Shown: positions 8,652 through 17,676 of the stretch, one piece after another
Layout: each line of letters starts with the position of its first letter
How positions within the stretch are numbered: position 1 is the stretch's first letter
Origin: Crocinitomicaceae bacterium
Lineage (GTDB): Bacteria; Bacteroidota; Bacteroidia; Flavobacteriales_D; Crocinitomicaceae
DNA length: 64,000 nucleotides
Reading direction: 5' to 3'
NCBI GenBank assembly: GCA_029249445.1
Contig: JAQWHI010000018.1
Location: 62,001-126,000, forward strand
Notes under the pieces: model-generated
The model's database searches: none
Told to the model about the DNA's origin: nothing
What the model saw: only the letters and a program-made list of their open reading frames with translations
Made by a program: the position numbers and the translations under genes

Positions 8652-9566
8652 TCAATAGTCCATATGCCTGTCTTTCTTTTCTGGATAGATCGCATCTAGT
8701 GGGACTAATATTCCCGTCTCTTCAACGTTTCCAAAGTCAGCATTGACGGCCGTACCGAATGTCTTCATCGATGGCGAGAGATTCATGTAAATATTGACCA
8801 AAGGAGGGATTAACTCGCCCCGCTCTTTCACAAAATTGTTCAAGACCTTGTGACCTTCTTTAAACTCGAGTCCCTTCAGTTGCTCATCAAACAATGGTTT
8901 GTTGAACGCTTGAACAAGAGGATGGTAAGGTTGCATTAAGTTTTCCTTGTCAGGAAAATAATAATGCATAAAATTCAAAAGAAAATCTCGTGCCTCCCGG
9001 TTGTATGTTGGATACATAGTTACTTTACCGAAGAAAAATTCAATATTCGGATTCGTCCGTATAATGGCACCAAGTCCATCCCAAATATTGTCCAGTGCAA
9101 AGAGGCCTTTTCTTGGGTTGACTGTTGGTTGGAAATTTGGTTGTACCCAACTTCTGCCCAATTCGATTGTTTTTGGTAAGTATTGATTGATAAATTGATC
9201 TGTAAATTTGAAATAATTTGCTGTCGATAGTGCAATACTTCCGGAGTTTTGAATTGCTTTGCTGCACATTATGTATCGGTACCCACCAATAATTTCCTCA
9301 TCTTCTGGAGACCAAACAATGAGTTGTTCGTAGCAATTTTCTGATGTATCGTACGTGTCGAGATCGAGTTCAAGTCCTGTTCCGCCTCCTGATGCTCGAA
9401 AGGTAACTTCTCGCAATCTTCCTATTTCATTGAGGACGTTCGGAGCATTATGAATATTCACGCAATAAATTTCATTACCGCCTTTGCGTGTTGAACGCAG
9501 AAAGCGTTCTTTGTTCAGTTCTTTCTTAAGGGTGTCTCTGTTAATTGGATCAATGATTTTTTTCAT
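8652..9566 (-). CDS. GNAT-fold N-acyltransferase, glycine/ornithine-lipid type (GlsB/OlsB-like)
   Basis: A 304-residue protein resembling the OlsB/GlsB N-acyltransferases, which attach a 3-hydroxy fatty acid to the amino group of an amino acid as the first step of aminolipid synthesis. Seen directly: a GNAT-like core with GRLREVTFRASGGGTG (about 50-70), EEIIGGYRYIMC, and ELGRSWVQPNFQ, patterns I associate with the hemolysin-type acyltransferase group. ATG at 9566 lies one base after the stop of the upstream acyltransferase gene; a GTG at 9581 inside that gene would add five residues, but the ATG is preferred. In Bacteroides, glsB and glsA form such a pair and make glycine lipids; the amino acid used here is inferred, not shown. 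Confidence 0.8.
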   Translation of the reverse strand: MKKIIDPINRDTLKKELNKERFLRSTRKGGNEIYCVNIHNAPNVLNEIGRLREVTFRASGGGTGLELDLDTYDTSENCYEQLIVWSPEDEEIIGGYRYIMCSKAIQNSGSIALSTANYFKFTDQFINQYLPKTIELGRSWVQPNFQPTVNPRKGLFALDNIWDGLGAIIRTNPNIEFFFGKVTMYPTYNREARDFLLNFMHYYFPDKENLMQPYHPLVQAFNKPLFDEQLKGLEFKEGHKVLNNFVKERGELIPPLVNIYMNLSPSMKTFGTAVNADFGNVEETGILVPLDAIYPEKKDRHMDY

Positions 9567-9567
9567 A

Positions 9568-10389
9568 TTAGATTTTATCACTCAATTTGTAGACTATTTC
9601 TTTTATTTCCTGTGCAAGCTGCCTGTCGTCGTCATTGCTCATTAGATATTCTCGATCTATTGGATCACCTACAACAAACTTGATGTGGCGGTTTCTTTGT
9701 TTGAACAATTCATTTGCAAGATAGAGCATTTCGATATTCATCTTGATTCCGATCCGCTGTCTAAAGCGCGACAATCGATAGAAGAAATTTGATAGTTTCC
9801 CATCAATATACACCGGAACAATTGTACGATCGCACTCTTTTGCATATTGGACAAACGTTTTTTTCCAATCCAAGTCTTTCACGGCCCCATTTTGCTTCCT
9901 GCTTACCATACCTGCAGGGAATACGCATACAGCTTTATCTGATTCAAACAATTCCTTGATTTGTGAACGAATAGAGCTTTTGTTTTTACCGTGTTTATTG
10001 ACTCCGACAAACATTTCGTTCAGACTTGTGATGTTCATTAGTAAATCATTTACAATAAACATTAAGTCGTCTCTGTAGCCTTTCAGAGCGCTGACTAAAA
10101 TCATAGCATCCATTCCACCCAGTGGATGGTTTAATACAATAATGATTCGATCGTTTTTTGGGATTTTGTCCTGATCAATCACTTCAAATGTAATATTGAG
10201 ATGATTTACAGCAGCTTCGCACCATTCTTGATTTTTCTTATCGTTATTTTTTATGAGAAATTCGTTGATTTCATTTTGATGTAGTATGCGTTCTAAGTAT
10301 CGAATAAGAAATTTTGGCGTTCGTTTGAGAGCCTTGGGGTTTTTGCTGGCAATAAGGCTTTTAACGTCAATTAGCTTCTCTTTCTTCAT
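9568..10389 (-). CDS. PlsC-type O-acyltransferase, GlsA/OlsA-like
   Basis: A 273-residue lysophospholipid-acyltransferase-like protein. The catalytic region reads NHPLGGMDAM (about 83-92), a His with Asp five residues apart plus one, the variant of HX4D that I associate with the aminolipid/hemolysin-like subgroup; it is followed by FPAGMVSRK (about 152-160), equivalent to the substrate-binding EGT block of PlsC. In aminolipid synthesis this enzyme adds the second acyl chain to the hydroxyl of the N-acylated amino acid. It is the first gene of a two-gene minus-strand unit with the GNAT acyltransferase. A TAATTTAG box at 10398-10405 on the minus strand, just upstream of the ATG, differs from the consensus -7 element at one base. 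A general membrane phospholipid acyltransferase is the alternative. Confidence 0.8.
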   Translation of the reverse strand: MKKEKLIDVKSLIASKNPKALKRTPKFLIRYLERILHQNEINEFLIKNNDKKNQEWCEAAVNHLNITFEVIDQDKIPKNDRIIIVLNHPLGGMDAMILVSALKGYRDDLMFIVNDLLMNITSLNEMFVGVNKHGKNKSSIRSQIKELFESDKAVCVFPAGMVSRKQNGAVKDLDWKKTFVQYAKECDRTIVPVYIDGKLSNFFYRLSRFRQRIGIKMNIEMLYLANELFKQRNRHIKFVVGDPIDREYLMSNDDDRQLAQEIKEIVYKLSDKI

Positions 10390-10550
10390 AGCAAGGACTA
10401 AATTACTTTAATTTAACAGCTGGATTGGTTTTTGAAATTGATATTTATTCACAATGAAAGTTTGAAAAAACCTGCATTTTTGGAGAAAAGATCACCTTTC
10501 TGAGGATTGTTTATTGTAATTTTACCGATCTAATGAATAACTGTTGACCT

Positions 10551-11744
10551 ATGATTGAATTATCAGAAAGATTACAAGCAATGGAGGAGTCCGCCACAAT
10601 TGCGATGTCGCAGAAAAGCAGAGAGCTAAAGGCGGAAGGGAAAGATGTTATTTCACTTAGTTTAGGTGAACCAGATTTTAACACACCGGACTTTATCAAA
10701 GCAGCTGCTAATTCGGCGATTAAAGACAACTATACGAATTATACACCTGTTCCAGGATATGAGGATTTGCGAAAGGCAATTGCGAATAAGTTTAAGCGTG
10801 ACAATGACTTGCATTATGCGACGAATCAAATTGTAGTTTCAACAGGAGCAAAACAATCGATCGCAAATGTTTCTATGAGTGTTGTGAATGCTGGTGATGA
10901 AGTAATTATTCCTGCACCATTTTGGGTGTCTTATATTGAAATAGTAAAAGTATCAGAAGGAGTTCCTGTTATTGTAAATGCTGGCATTGATACTGATTTT
11001 AAGATAACTGCAGAGCAACTTGAGGAGGCCATCACTGAGAAGACAAAGTTGATGATTTTTTCAACACCATGCAATCCAACGGGATCTGTATACAGTAAAG
11101 AGGAGTTAAGAGCACTTGCTGATGTATTGGTTAAGCACCCTCAGATTGTTGTTATATGCGATGAGATTTATGAGCATATAAATTTTGGCACGCGCCACGA
11201 AAGTCTTGCACAATTTGATGATGTTTACAATCAAGTAGTCACAGTGAATGGAGTTTCCAAGGCGTGGGCGATGACAGGTTGGCGTCTAGGTTATATCGGT
11301 GCAAACAAAGAAATTGCTGCCGCTTGTTCGAAAATCCAGGGACAATTTACATCTGGTACATGTTCCATAACTCAGCGTGCTGCAATTGCAGCGATGGATG
11401 CAGATCCTGTCGTTTTGAAAGACATGATTGCTGCTTTTGGGAGTCGTCGCACGTTAGTTTTGGATAAATTAAATGAAATTGAAGGCGTGAAAACAAATGT
11501 ACCTGGTGGGGCATTTTATGTTTTTCCTGATGTTTCGTATTTTTATGGAAAGTCATTTAACGGAACAACAATTGAGAACGGAAGTGATTTGGCAATGTTT
11601 CTGTTGAATGAAGCGTTGGTCGCATTGGTAACGGGTGAAGCATTTGGAGACCCCAATTGCATTCGTATTTCATATGCAGCTTCAGAGAAAGTTCTTACGG
11701 AAGCAATGAAACGCATTAAAGAGGCGCTTGAAAAGTTAAGCTAA
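10551..11744 (+). CDS. PLP-dependent class I aminotransferase (aspartate aminotransferase-like)
   Basis: A 397-residue fold-type I aminotransferase. The PLP lysine lies in SKAWAMTGWRLGY (Lys at about 235), the substrate carboxylate Arg lies in NCIRISYA (about 367-374), and CNPTGSVYS (about 178-186) contains the conserved Asn-Pro-Thr-Gly. Length and motifs fit the AspB/aspartate aminotransferase Ib group, which exchanges amino groups between aspartate and 2-oxoglutarate; related enzymes with other substrates are hard to exclude by eye. The stop codon shares one base with the start of the following kinase gene, so the two are translationally linked. An upstream TAATTTTA (about 10517) is a weak promoter candidate. 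Confidence 0.9.
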   Translation: MIELSERLQAMEESATIAMSQKSRELKAEGKDVISLSLGEPDFNTPDFIKAAANSAIKDNYTNYTPVPGYEDLRKAIANKFKRDNDLHYATNQIVVSTGAKQSIANVSMSVVNAGDEVIIPAPFWVSYIEIVKVSEGVPVIVNAGIDTDFKITAEQLEEAITEKTKLMIFSTPCNPTGSVYSKEELRALADVLVKHPQIVVICDEIYEHINFGTRHESLAQFDDVYNQVVTVNGVSKAWAMTGWRLGYIGANKEIAAACSKIQGQFTSGTCSITQRAAIAAMDADPVVLKDMIAAFGSRRTLVLDKLNEIEGVKTNVPGGAFYVFPDVSYFYGKSFNGTTIENGSDLAMFLLNEALVALVTGEAFGDPNCIRISYAASEKVLTEAMKRIKEALEKLS

Positions 11745-12730
11745 TGGATGTAACATCTATATTTAATCAATTTGCTGAGAAGCGAGTACTTGTGTTAGGT
11801 GACGTTATGATTGATGCCTATATGAGAGGAAGTGTCACGAGAGTGAGCCCCGAAGCACCAGTGCCTATTGTAAATCTTACAAAAACCGAGGAGCGTCTTG
11901 GTGGTGCAGCAAATGTTGCGCTCAATCTGCTTGCACTCGGTGCACAGCCCATTCTTTGTTCAATGGTTGGTAGCGGTGCAAACGGGAGTTTGTTTCGTTC
12001 CCTTATGGACAAGCGCGGTCTCACCCTTGACGGAATTATCCAAAGTGATGAACGGAAGACAACGGTGAAAACACGTGTCATTGGAAACAATCAACACTTA
12101 CTTCGAATTGATGATGAGGAAGTGACCTCTCTAACTGAACACCAAGAAAATCAGGTGATTGATAGAGTAAACCAGTTTATTGGATCAATTGATGCTGTTA
12201 TTTTGGAAGACTATAACAAAGGTGTGCTGACTGATCGTGTGATCCGAGCGGTGATTGAAATGGCGAATAAAAATGACGTTTTGATTGCGGTTGATCCAAA
12301 GAAAGATAATTTTTTCTCGTATGAAAATGTAACGTTGTTTAAACCCAACTTGAAAGAGTTGAAAGAGGGTTTGAACGTTGAATTTGATTTAGCGACCGAC
12401 AAGATATCGTTTGAGCGCGCGATAGATGTACTACAAGAAAAGTTGAACAATAAAATTAGCTTTGTAACGCTCTCCGAGCACGGAGTATTTGTTCAGTCCT
12501 CATCAAATAAATCATACATTCCTGCTCACATTCGAACAATTTCGGACGTCAGTGGTGCGGGTGATACAGTTATCTCTGTTGCAACCTTGTGTTTGGCCGT
12601 TGGTTTGGCTCCACAACTTATAGCAGAAATAGCAAATCTATCAGGAGGTTTGGTCTGTGAGGTGAGTGGAGTTGTTCCAATTAATAAAGCCCAGTTAATG
12701 GAAGAAATGGTGAAAATTATTGATGCATGA
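11744..12730 (+). CDS. PfkB-family kinase, heptose-7-phosphate kinase (RfaE domain I) type
   Basis: A 328-residue ribokinase-fold sugar kinase. The N-terminal block VLVLGDVMIDAYMRG followed by RVSPEAPVPIV is the hallmark of the RfaE/HldE kinase domain, which phosphorylates D-glycero-D-manno-heptose 7-phosphate at carbon 1 for ADP-heptose synthesis. GGAANVALN (about 53-61) and the C-terminal SGAGDTV (about 268-274, with the catalytic Asp) are present. Unlike E. coli HldE, there is no adenylyltransferase half; the protein ends after the kinase fold. It overlaps the aminotransferase gene by one base and trkH by four (ATGA), so it is part of one operon. Lipopolysaccharide or another envelope glycan is the likely destination; the true sugar is not proven. 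Confidence 0.85.
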   Translation: MDVTSIFNQFAEKRVLVLGDVMIDAYMRGSVTRVSPEAPVPIVNLTKTEERLGGAANVALNLLALGAQPILCSMVGSGANGSLFRSLMDKRGLTLDGIIQSDERKTTVKTRVIGNNQHLLRIDDEEVTSLTEHQENQVIDRVNQFIGSIDAVILEDYNKGVLTDRVIRAVIEMANKNDVLIAVDPKKDNFFSYENVTLFKPNLKELKEGLNVEFDLATDKISFERAIDVLQEKLNNKISFVTLSEHGVFVQSSSNKSYIPAHIRTISDVSGAGDTVISVATLCLAVGLAPQLIAEIANLSGGLVCEVSGVVPINKAQLMEEMVKIIDA

Positions 12731-14556
12731 CGATTCGGGAATTTCGGGAGCGGGTGAATCTTTTCATTTATGATTCGAAAAGAAGTGTATTAGGTACATT
12801 GTCAATTCTGAACGTTCTTGTTTCCCTAACTGCCATTGGTGTTCTTGTATACAACTACGGATTTGAGCAAACAGCAGATTCGAAAGAGATGTGTTTTAGA
12901 ATTATAGAATCCAGTTTTGGATTCTATATTCTGAGGTTTTTAATCAAATTATTGTACAATTTTAATCCACTTAAGTTTCTTAAAAGCAATTGGTTTGAGG
13001 GTACAATTATGCTTTTGTTAATTGTCGAGGGCTTCAATTATAATTTTATGGGAGGCATGGTACTCAAGCCTATATTTAAGTCCATTGGGTTTACTGATTT
13101 TGGTGCTTTTTCAACAATATTTGTTCAGCTATTTATCTTCATTATCATATTAAATAATTTATTTAAACAGCGAAATTTCAAGCCGTGGATGAAAATACAT
13201 CCCGGATGGCTCTTTACTATATCAATAGCTGCAATGACTTTTATCGGAGGTCTTTTGCTTATGTTACCAGAGATGTCAAGAGTTGAGGGAGGATTGCCTT
13301 TTATGGATTCGATGTTTCTTTCGATGTCCTCTACAAGTGTAACCGGACTATCAACAGTAGATATTTCACAAGCTTTGACTTTCAAGGGGCAAATGATTGT
13401 TTTGATCCTTATAAAACTTGGTGGTTTGAATACAATTGCTTTTGGTGCTTTGATGCTCGTGATAGCAAAGTTTGGTGTGGGAATTAAGTACCATGAGGTT
13501 ATTGAAGATTTTGTAAATCGAGATTCGATTTTGAAAGCCAAATCAATGCTTACAAAAATTGTTATTTGGGCCACTACATTTGAGGTAATTGGCGTTGCGC
13601 TATTGTTCATTGGTTTCGGCAGCGAAGGGCAATTTCAGGATTCAGGGAATCGATTTTTTCAGTCGGTATTCCATGGTGTGTCGGGTTTTAATAATGCTGG
13701 GCTCTCAACAATACATGGAGGTTTGATGCACCCTGATGTAATCAACAATACGTTTGTGCACACCATAGTGTTTATTCTATTCTTTTTGGGTGGGTTCGGA
13801 ATGATTTATGTATTTGACATATTTGAAATTCGTAGGTTACGAGAACGAATGCGAAAACCATGGAAAACAATTGAGTTTGGCACCAAAATATCTTTGTACT
13901 TTACCTTGGGTCTTTTATTACTAGGTGCTGTTGTTTTTATGATTTTCGAGTGGAATACTTCTTTGGAAGGAAAAGGCACTTTGGATCGGTTAGTCATAGC
14001 TTTGTTTGAATCAATGACGACGCGTAATGCAGGATTTAACGTTGTGGATACTGCATCACTTGGCATGCCTGTAATGATTGTATTTTTATTCCTCATGTTT
14101 ATAGGTGCTTCCTCTGGTTCAGCCGGAGGTGGAATAAGAACATCCACATTTGCAATTATATGGGCTTCTGTTATTTCTACAATCAGAGGAAAGAAGCACA
14201 CTGAGTTGTTCCGTAGGACGATTTCAAACGATTTGGTAATGAAGGCATTTGCGGTTACAATGTTTTTTGTAGTGGGAAATATTGTGGGTCCTTTCGTTTT
14301 GGCCATTTCAGAAGCAGACCTTCTAGCATCTGGAAAGTATGAATTTATGGACCTCGTTTTTGAGCACGTTTCAGCAGCGAGTACTGTTGGCTTGTCTACT
14401 GGAATTACGTCAGAATTGAGTGGAGTCGGTAAGTTTGTACTGATTGTGGCGATGTTTATTGGACGTGTTGGTACATTAACATTGGCCTATTTGGTTGGCA
14501 AGCGTGTGATTAGTAAGAATTATAAATATCCGTATGGCCATACAATGGTTGGATAA
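12727..14556 (+). CDS. TrkH/KtrB-family potassium uptake channel protein
   Basis: A 609-residue inner-membrane potassium transporter subunit. All four pore loops typical of the superfamily are visible, each with its filter glycine: SSTSVTGLST (about 201-210), SGFNNAGLST (about 318-327), MTTRNAGFN (about 430-438) and SAASTVGLST (about 549-558). The first 150 residues add extra hydrophobic segments before the M1-P-M2 repeats, making it longer than E. coli TrkH (483). The cytoplasmic NAD/ATP-binding partner TrkA/KtrA is not in this window. Start ATG overlaps the kinase stop (ATGA), so expression is coupled to the kinase; ubiE begins 9 bp downstream. Confidence 0.93.
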   Translation: MTIREFRERVNLFIYDSKRSVLGTLSILNVLVSLTAIGVLVYNYGFEQTADSKEMCFRIIESSFGFYILRFLIKLLYNFNPLKFLKSNWFEGTIMLLLIVEGFNYNFMGGMVLKPIFKSIGFTDFGAFSTIFVQLFIFIIILNNLFKQRNFKPWMKIHPGWLFTISIAAMTFIGGLLLMLPEMSRVEGGLPFMDSMFLSMSSTSVTGLSTVDISQALTFKGQMIVLILIKLGGLNTIAFGALMLVIAKFGVGIKYHEVIEDFVNRDSILKAKSMLTKIVIWATTFEVIGVALLFIGFGSEGQFQDSGNRFFQSVFHGVSGFNNAGLSTIHGGLMHPDVINNTFVHTIVFILFFLGGFGMIYVFDIFEIRRLRERMRKPWKTIEFGTKISLYFTLGLLLLGAVVFMIFEWNTSLEGKGTLDRLVIALFESMTTRNAGFNVVDTASLGMPVMIVFLFLMFIGASSGSAGGGIRTSTFAIIWASVISTIRGKKHTELFRRTISNDLVMKAFAVTMFFVVGNIVGPFVLAISEADLLASGKYEFMDLVFEHVSAASTVGLSTGITSELSGVGKFVLIVAMFIGRVGTLTLAYLVGKRVISKNYKYPYGHTMVG

Positions 14557-14565
14557 ATAGAGAAT

Positions 14566-15303
14566 ATGACAGACAATAAATCAATAGTAAAACCGTACAA
14601 TAGTGGAGATGCTTCCAAAAAAGAGGAGGTAGCAGAAATGTTTGATAATATTTCCAAGCGTTATGATTTTTTGAATCACTTTCTATCACTTGGAATTGAC
14701 AAACTCTGGCGTAGAAAGGCGGTGCGTCAGTTGAAAGACCTCAGGCCAAAGCGAATTTTGGATTTGGCGACAGGAACAGGTGATTTTGCCATTGCGGCTT
14801 TAAAACTAAATCCTGACGAAGTTGTTGGAGTAGATATTTCTCAAGGGATGCTGGACATGGGGATTCAAAAGATGAAAAAGCGCGGGCACGACAAGATCGT
14901 GAAGATGCAATTAGCGGATTCTGAAAAGCTACCTTTTGAAGATGCAAGTTTCGATGCGCTAACGGTCGGTTTTGGCGTACGTAACTATGAGAATTTAGAA
15001 AAAGGCTTGAGTGATATGCTGCGGATACTCAGACCGGGAGGAAAAGCCGTAATTCTTGAGTTTTCGAAACCCAAAAAATTTCCGATTAAGCAGGTGTTTG
15101 GCTTTTATTCAAAAAGGGTTATTCCATTTTTGGGTAAATTGATTTCAAAAGATAAAAGAGCTTATGCCTACCTTCCTGAATCTGTTGAGGCTTTTCCTGA
15201 AGGAACAGATTTTGAAACAATTATGACAAAATTAGGTTATAAGGAGGTGAATTCTATTCTATTGAGTGGGGGAATCGCCACGATCTATATGGGATTGAAA
15301 TAA
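14566..15303 (+). CDS. ubiE: Demethylmenaquinone methyltransferase
   Basis: A 245-residue S-adenosylmethionine-dependent C-methyltransferase that performs the last step of menaquinone synthesis (also called menG). SAM-binding motif I is LDLATGTGDFA (about 64-74), followed by VVGVDISQGML, and the family blocks MFDNISKRYDFLNH and FGVRNYENL are both present. Menaquinone rather than ubiquinone is expected in Bacteroidota. It starts 9 bp after trkH and is followed 23 bp later by porT; the ubiE-porT order also occurs in other Bacteroidota as far as I recall and supports both calls. Confidence 0.95.
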   Translation: MTDNKSIVKPYNSGDASKKEEVAEMFDNISKRYDFLNHFLSLGIDKLWRRKAVRQLKDLRPKRILDLATGTGDFAIAALKLNPDEVVGVDISQGMLDMGIQKMKKRGHDKIVKMQLADSEKLPFEDASFDALTVGFGVRNYENLEKGLSDMLRILRPGGKAVILEFSKPKKFPIKQVFGFYSKRVIPFLGKLISKDKRAYAYLPESVEAFPEGTDFETIMTKLGYKEVNSILLSGGIATIYMGLK

Positions 15304-15326
15304 ACTACTGATGAAGAGTTGTTCTT

Positions 15327-16064
15327 ATGAATAAGAAAATGAACTGTTTAATGCGTTGTGTATCACTGGTAATTGTGTTTGCCGCTACGAGTGCCATAGC
15401 ACAAATTCAAAAACCGAAAAATTATCATCGTTTTGATGAAAGGTTGATTCATTTTGGATTCATGATGGGAGGGAATACGGCCGACTTTAGAGCATATCAG
15501 AAACTAGATGCATTTGAAACGTACGGATTAAAATCTGTTACAAACAAAAGTTCAGCGGGCGGTCAAGTAGGAATTGTTACTACGCTTAAGGTAGGTACTC
15601 CCGTAGTTCGATTGCGTTTTATTCCTACTCTTTCATTTCAGGAGCGAATTTTGAACTACACTTTTATGAATCCTGATACTACCTCTACTGCGGACTATTT
15701 TAATCAGGAACGGGTGAATTCAACAAACCTTGATTTTCCGTTGATGTGGCAATTTCGTACTACGCGTCACAACAATTTTGCAACCTACGTTCTTGTCGGT
15801 GGGCAGTATTCTTTAGATCTTCAATCACAAGAGGATGCTAGTCAAGATTTTATTGACCCATACATCAAGATAAAGCGACATGATTTCCAAGCTCAATTGG
15901 GCGGTGGTGTTGAGTTCTTCGCTCCATATTTCAAATTTGGAATGGAAATTAAATACTCACATGGTCTTATTAATTCGTTCATTCAGGACGGAACTCCGGT
16001 TTCCTCTCCAATTGAAAAGCTGTACAATAAAGTTTGGTGGTTCTCAATCATTTTTGAAGGATAG
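15327..16064 (+). CDS. porT: Type IX secretion outer-membrane protein PorT
   Basis: A 245-residue exported protein with a signal peptide (MNKKM through TSAIAQ, cleavage near residue 26) and alternating strand pattern expected of an eight-stranded outer-membrane beta barrel. Conserved-looking stretches include FGFMMGGNTADF and the segment with QLGGGVEFFAPYFKFGME. PorT is needed for type IX secretion and gliding in Bacteroidota; how it acts is not settled. Its place directly after ubiE supports the name. It lacks a C-terminal T9SS sorting domain, as expected for machinery. A generic porin-family (OmpW/beta-barrel 2) protein is the alternative, but length and neighbours favour PorT. Confidence 0.85.
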   Translation: MNKKMNCLMRCVSLVIVFAATSAIAQIQKPKNYHRFDERLIHFGFMMGGNTADFRAYQKLDAFETYGLKSVTNKSSAGGQVGIVTTLKVGTPVVRLRFIPTLSFQERILNYTFMNPDTTSTADYFNQERVNSTNLDFPLMWQFRTTRHNNFATYVLVGGQYSLDLQSQEDASQDFIDPYIKIKRHDFQAQLGGGVEFFAPYFKFGMEIKYSHGLINSFIQDGTPVSSPIEKLYNKVWWFSIIFEG

Positions 16065-16085
16065 ATTCAATATACATTAATGCAC

Positions 16086-16093
16086 TATCTTTG
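16086..16093 (+). promoter_or_regulatory. -7 promoter element TATCTTTG before the FAD dehydrogenase
   Basis: TATCTTTG is a perfect match to the Bacteroidota -7 consensus TAnnTTTG and ends only 5 bases before the ATG at 16099. Transcription from it would begin at or almost at the start codon, giving a leaderless message. No exact TTTG is seen 19-20 bases upstream. Confidence 0.55.
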
Positions 16094-16098
16094 GACTG

Positions 16099-17649
16099 AT
16101 GGAGGCAACAACAATTCAATTTCAAACAACACCAGAGCAAGCAAAAGATACGCTTTATCTGCGCAGTAGAATTACTGAGGCTTTGAACTTAGAGCATGTT
16201 GATTTTGATTTTGCCTGGAAAAGACGTTCGATTGATGCTCGAAAAAGAGAAATCAAGATCAATTGTACTTTTACTGTCTATGGATTGGGTAAAAGACCTG
16301 AAGTTGATCATGCATTCAATCCAATGAATGTAGCGGGGAGAAAAGAGGTTGCTATCATAGGGTCAGGTCCAGCAGGATTGTTTGCTGCCCTTCAAGCACT
16401 TGAGATTGGACTGCGTCCAGTTGTCTTTGAGCGAGGTAAAGACGTTCGTTCTCGTAGACGAGATCTGGCTGCACTAAATAAAGAATCCAAAGTTAACCCT
16501 GAGTCCAACTATTGCTTTGGGGAGGGTGGAGCAGGGACGTACTCTGATGGGAAATTGTATACGCGTTCAAAAAAGCGAGGGGATATCAAAAAAGCGCTGG
16601 ATTGGTTCGTTCATTTCGGTGCTTCAGAAGAAATAATGGTTGATGCTCATCCACACATCGGAACAAATAAATTGCCGCAGATTATTGTTGCTATGCGTGA
16701 AACAATTGTAGCTTATGGTGGTGCGGTGAATTTTGAAAGCAAAGTAACGGATATAATTACAGAGAATGGTAAATTGAAAGCGCTGGAGATCAATAATTCT
16801 GAAATTCATGAGTTTTCTGATGTAATTATTGCTACGGGGCATTCTGCACGTGATATTTTTGATTTATTTCACAAAAAGAAGTGGAAACTAAAGGCAAAGC
16901 CATTCGCATTGGGTGTGCGCATTGAGCATCCTCAAAATTTAATCGATTCGATTCAATATAATGGACGTTTAAACGACGCTTTTCTGCCGCCTGCGAGTTA
17001 TGCACTTGTTGCTCAGGTCGGAGGGAGAGGCGTGTATTCATTTTGCATGTGTCCAGGCGGAATTATCGCCCCATGTGCCACCGATAAAGAAGAAGTGGTC
17101 ACTAATGGATGGTCGCCATCCAAGAGAAACAATCCTTATTCAAATTCAGGTATTGTTGTTTCAGTATTACCGGAAGATTTTGAACATCATGAGGCCGACC
17201 CTTTTGTTTGTTTGAATTTTCAAAAAGAGGTCGAGCACAATTGTTGGGATGTTGCCGGTAAAACGCAACGTGTCCCAGCACAACGTATGGTTGACTTCAT
17301 AAATGGTCGGGTATCAAAAACTTTACCTCAGACATCTTATCTTCCTGGTATGACAAGTGTGGATTTAAACGATGTGCTTCCTGCTTTCATATCATCGCGT
17401 TTAAAGGGGGCCTTCGAGGAATTTAGTCGTAAGATGAATGGGTATCTCACAAATGATGCGGTACTTCACGCACCTGAATCTAGAACATCTTCACCAATAC
17501 AAATGCCACGTGACGAGGATTTACAGCATCCCGATGTGAAAGGACTTTATCCTTGTGGTGAAGGCGCGGGATATGCAGGGGGAATAATATCTGCAGCCAT
17601 AGACGGAATGAAGTGTATTCGCGCAATAGCTGAAACGGCAGAACCATAG
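16099..17649 (+). CDS. FAD-dependent dehydrogenase, COG2509-type
   Basis: A 516-residue flavoprotein. After about 80 N-terminal residues it has a Rossmann dinucleotide motif IGSGPAGLFAALQA (about 88-101), then FERGKDVRSRRRDLA, FGEGGAGTYSDGKLYTR (about 134-150) and a C-terminal PCGEGAGYAGGIISAAIDG (about 490-508), the arrangement I associate with the uncharacterised FAD-dependent dehydrogenases of COG2509. Reaction and substrate are unknown. Three Cys residues lie around SFCMCPGGIIAPCA, which might be redox active or bind metal. It is the last gene of the plus-strand run and probably has its own promoter just before the start codon. It converges with the TrmH gene. Confidence 0.88.
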   Translation: MEATTIQFQTTPEQAKDTLYLRSRITEALNLEHVDFDFAWKRRSIDARKREIKINCTFTVYGLGKRPEVDHAFNPMNVAGRKEVAIIGSGPAGLFAALQALEIGLRPVVFERGKDVRSRRRDLAALNKESKVNPESNYCFGEGGAGTYSDGKLYTRSKKRGDIKKALDWFVHFGASEEIMVDAHPHIGTNKLPQIIVAMRETIVAYGGAVNFESKVTDIITENGKLKALEINNSEIHEFSDVIIATGHSARDIFDLFHKKKWKLKAKPFALGVRIEHPQNLIDSIQYNGRLNDAFLPPASYALVAQVGGRGVYSFCMCPGGIIAPCATDKEEVVTNGWSPSKRNNPYSNSGIVVSVLPEDFEHHEADPFVCLNFQKEVEHNCWDVAGKTQRVPAQRMVDFINGRVSKTLPQTSYLPGMTSVDLNDVLPAFISSRLKGAFEEFSRKMNGYLTNDAVLHAPESRTSSPIQMPRDEDLQHPDVKGLYPCGEGAGYAGGIISAAIDGMKCIRAIAETAEP

Positions 17650-17676
17650 ATTCTATCAACTTTCTTGGGTTTAAAT

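Noticed and set aside
9567-9581. GTG start for the GNAT acyltransferase at 9581
   Set aside because: Lies inside the upstream coding region; an ATG one base after the upstream stop gives a better start.
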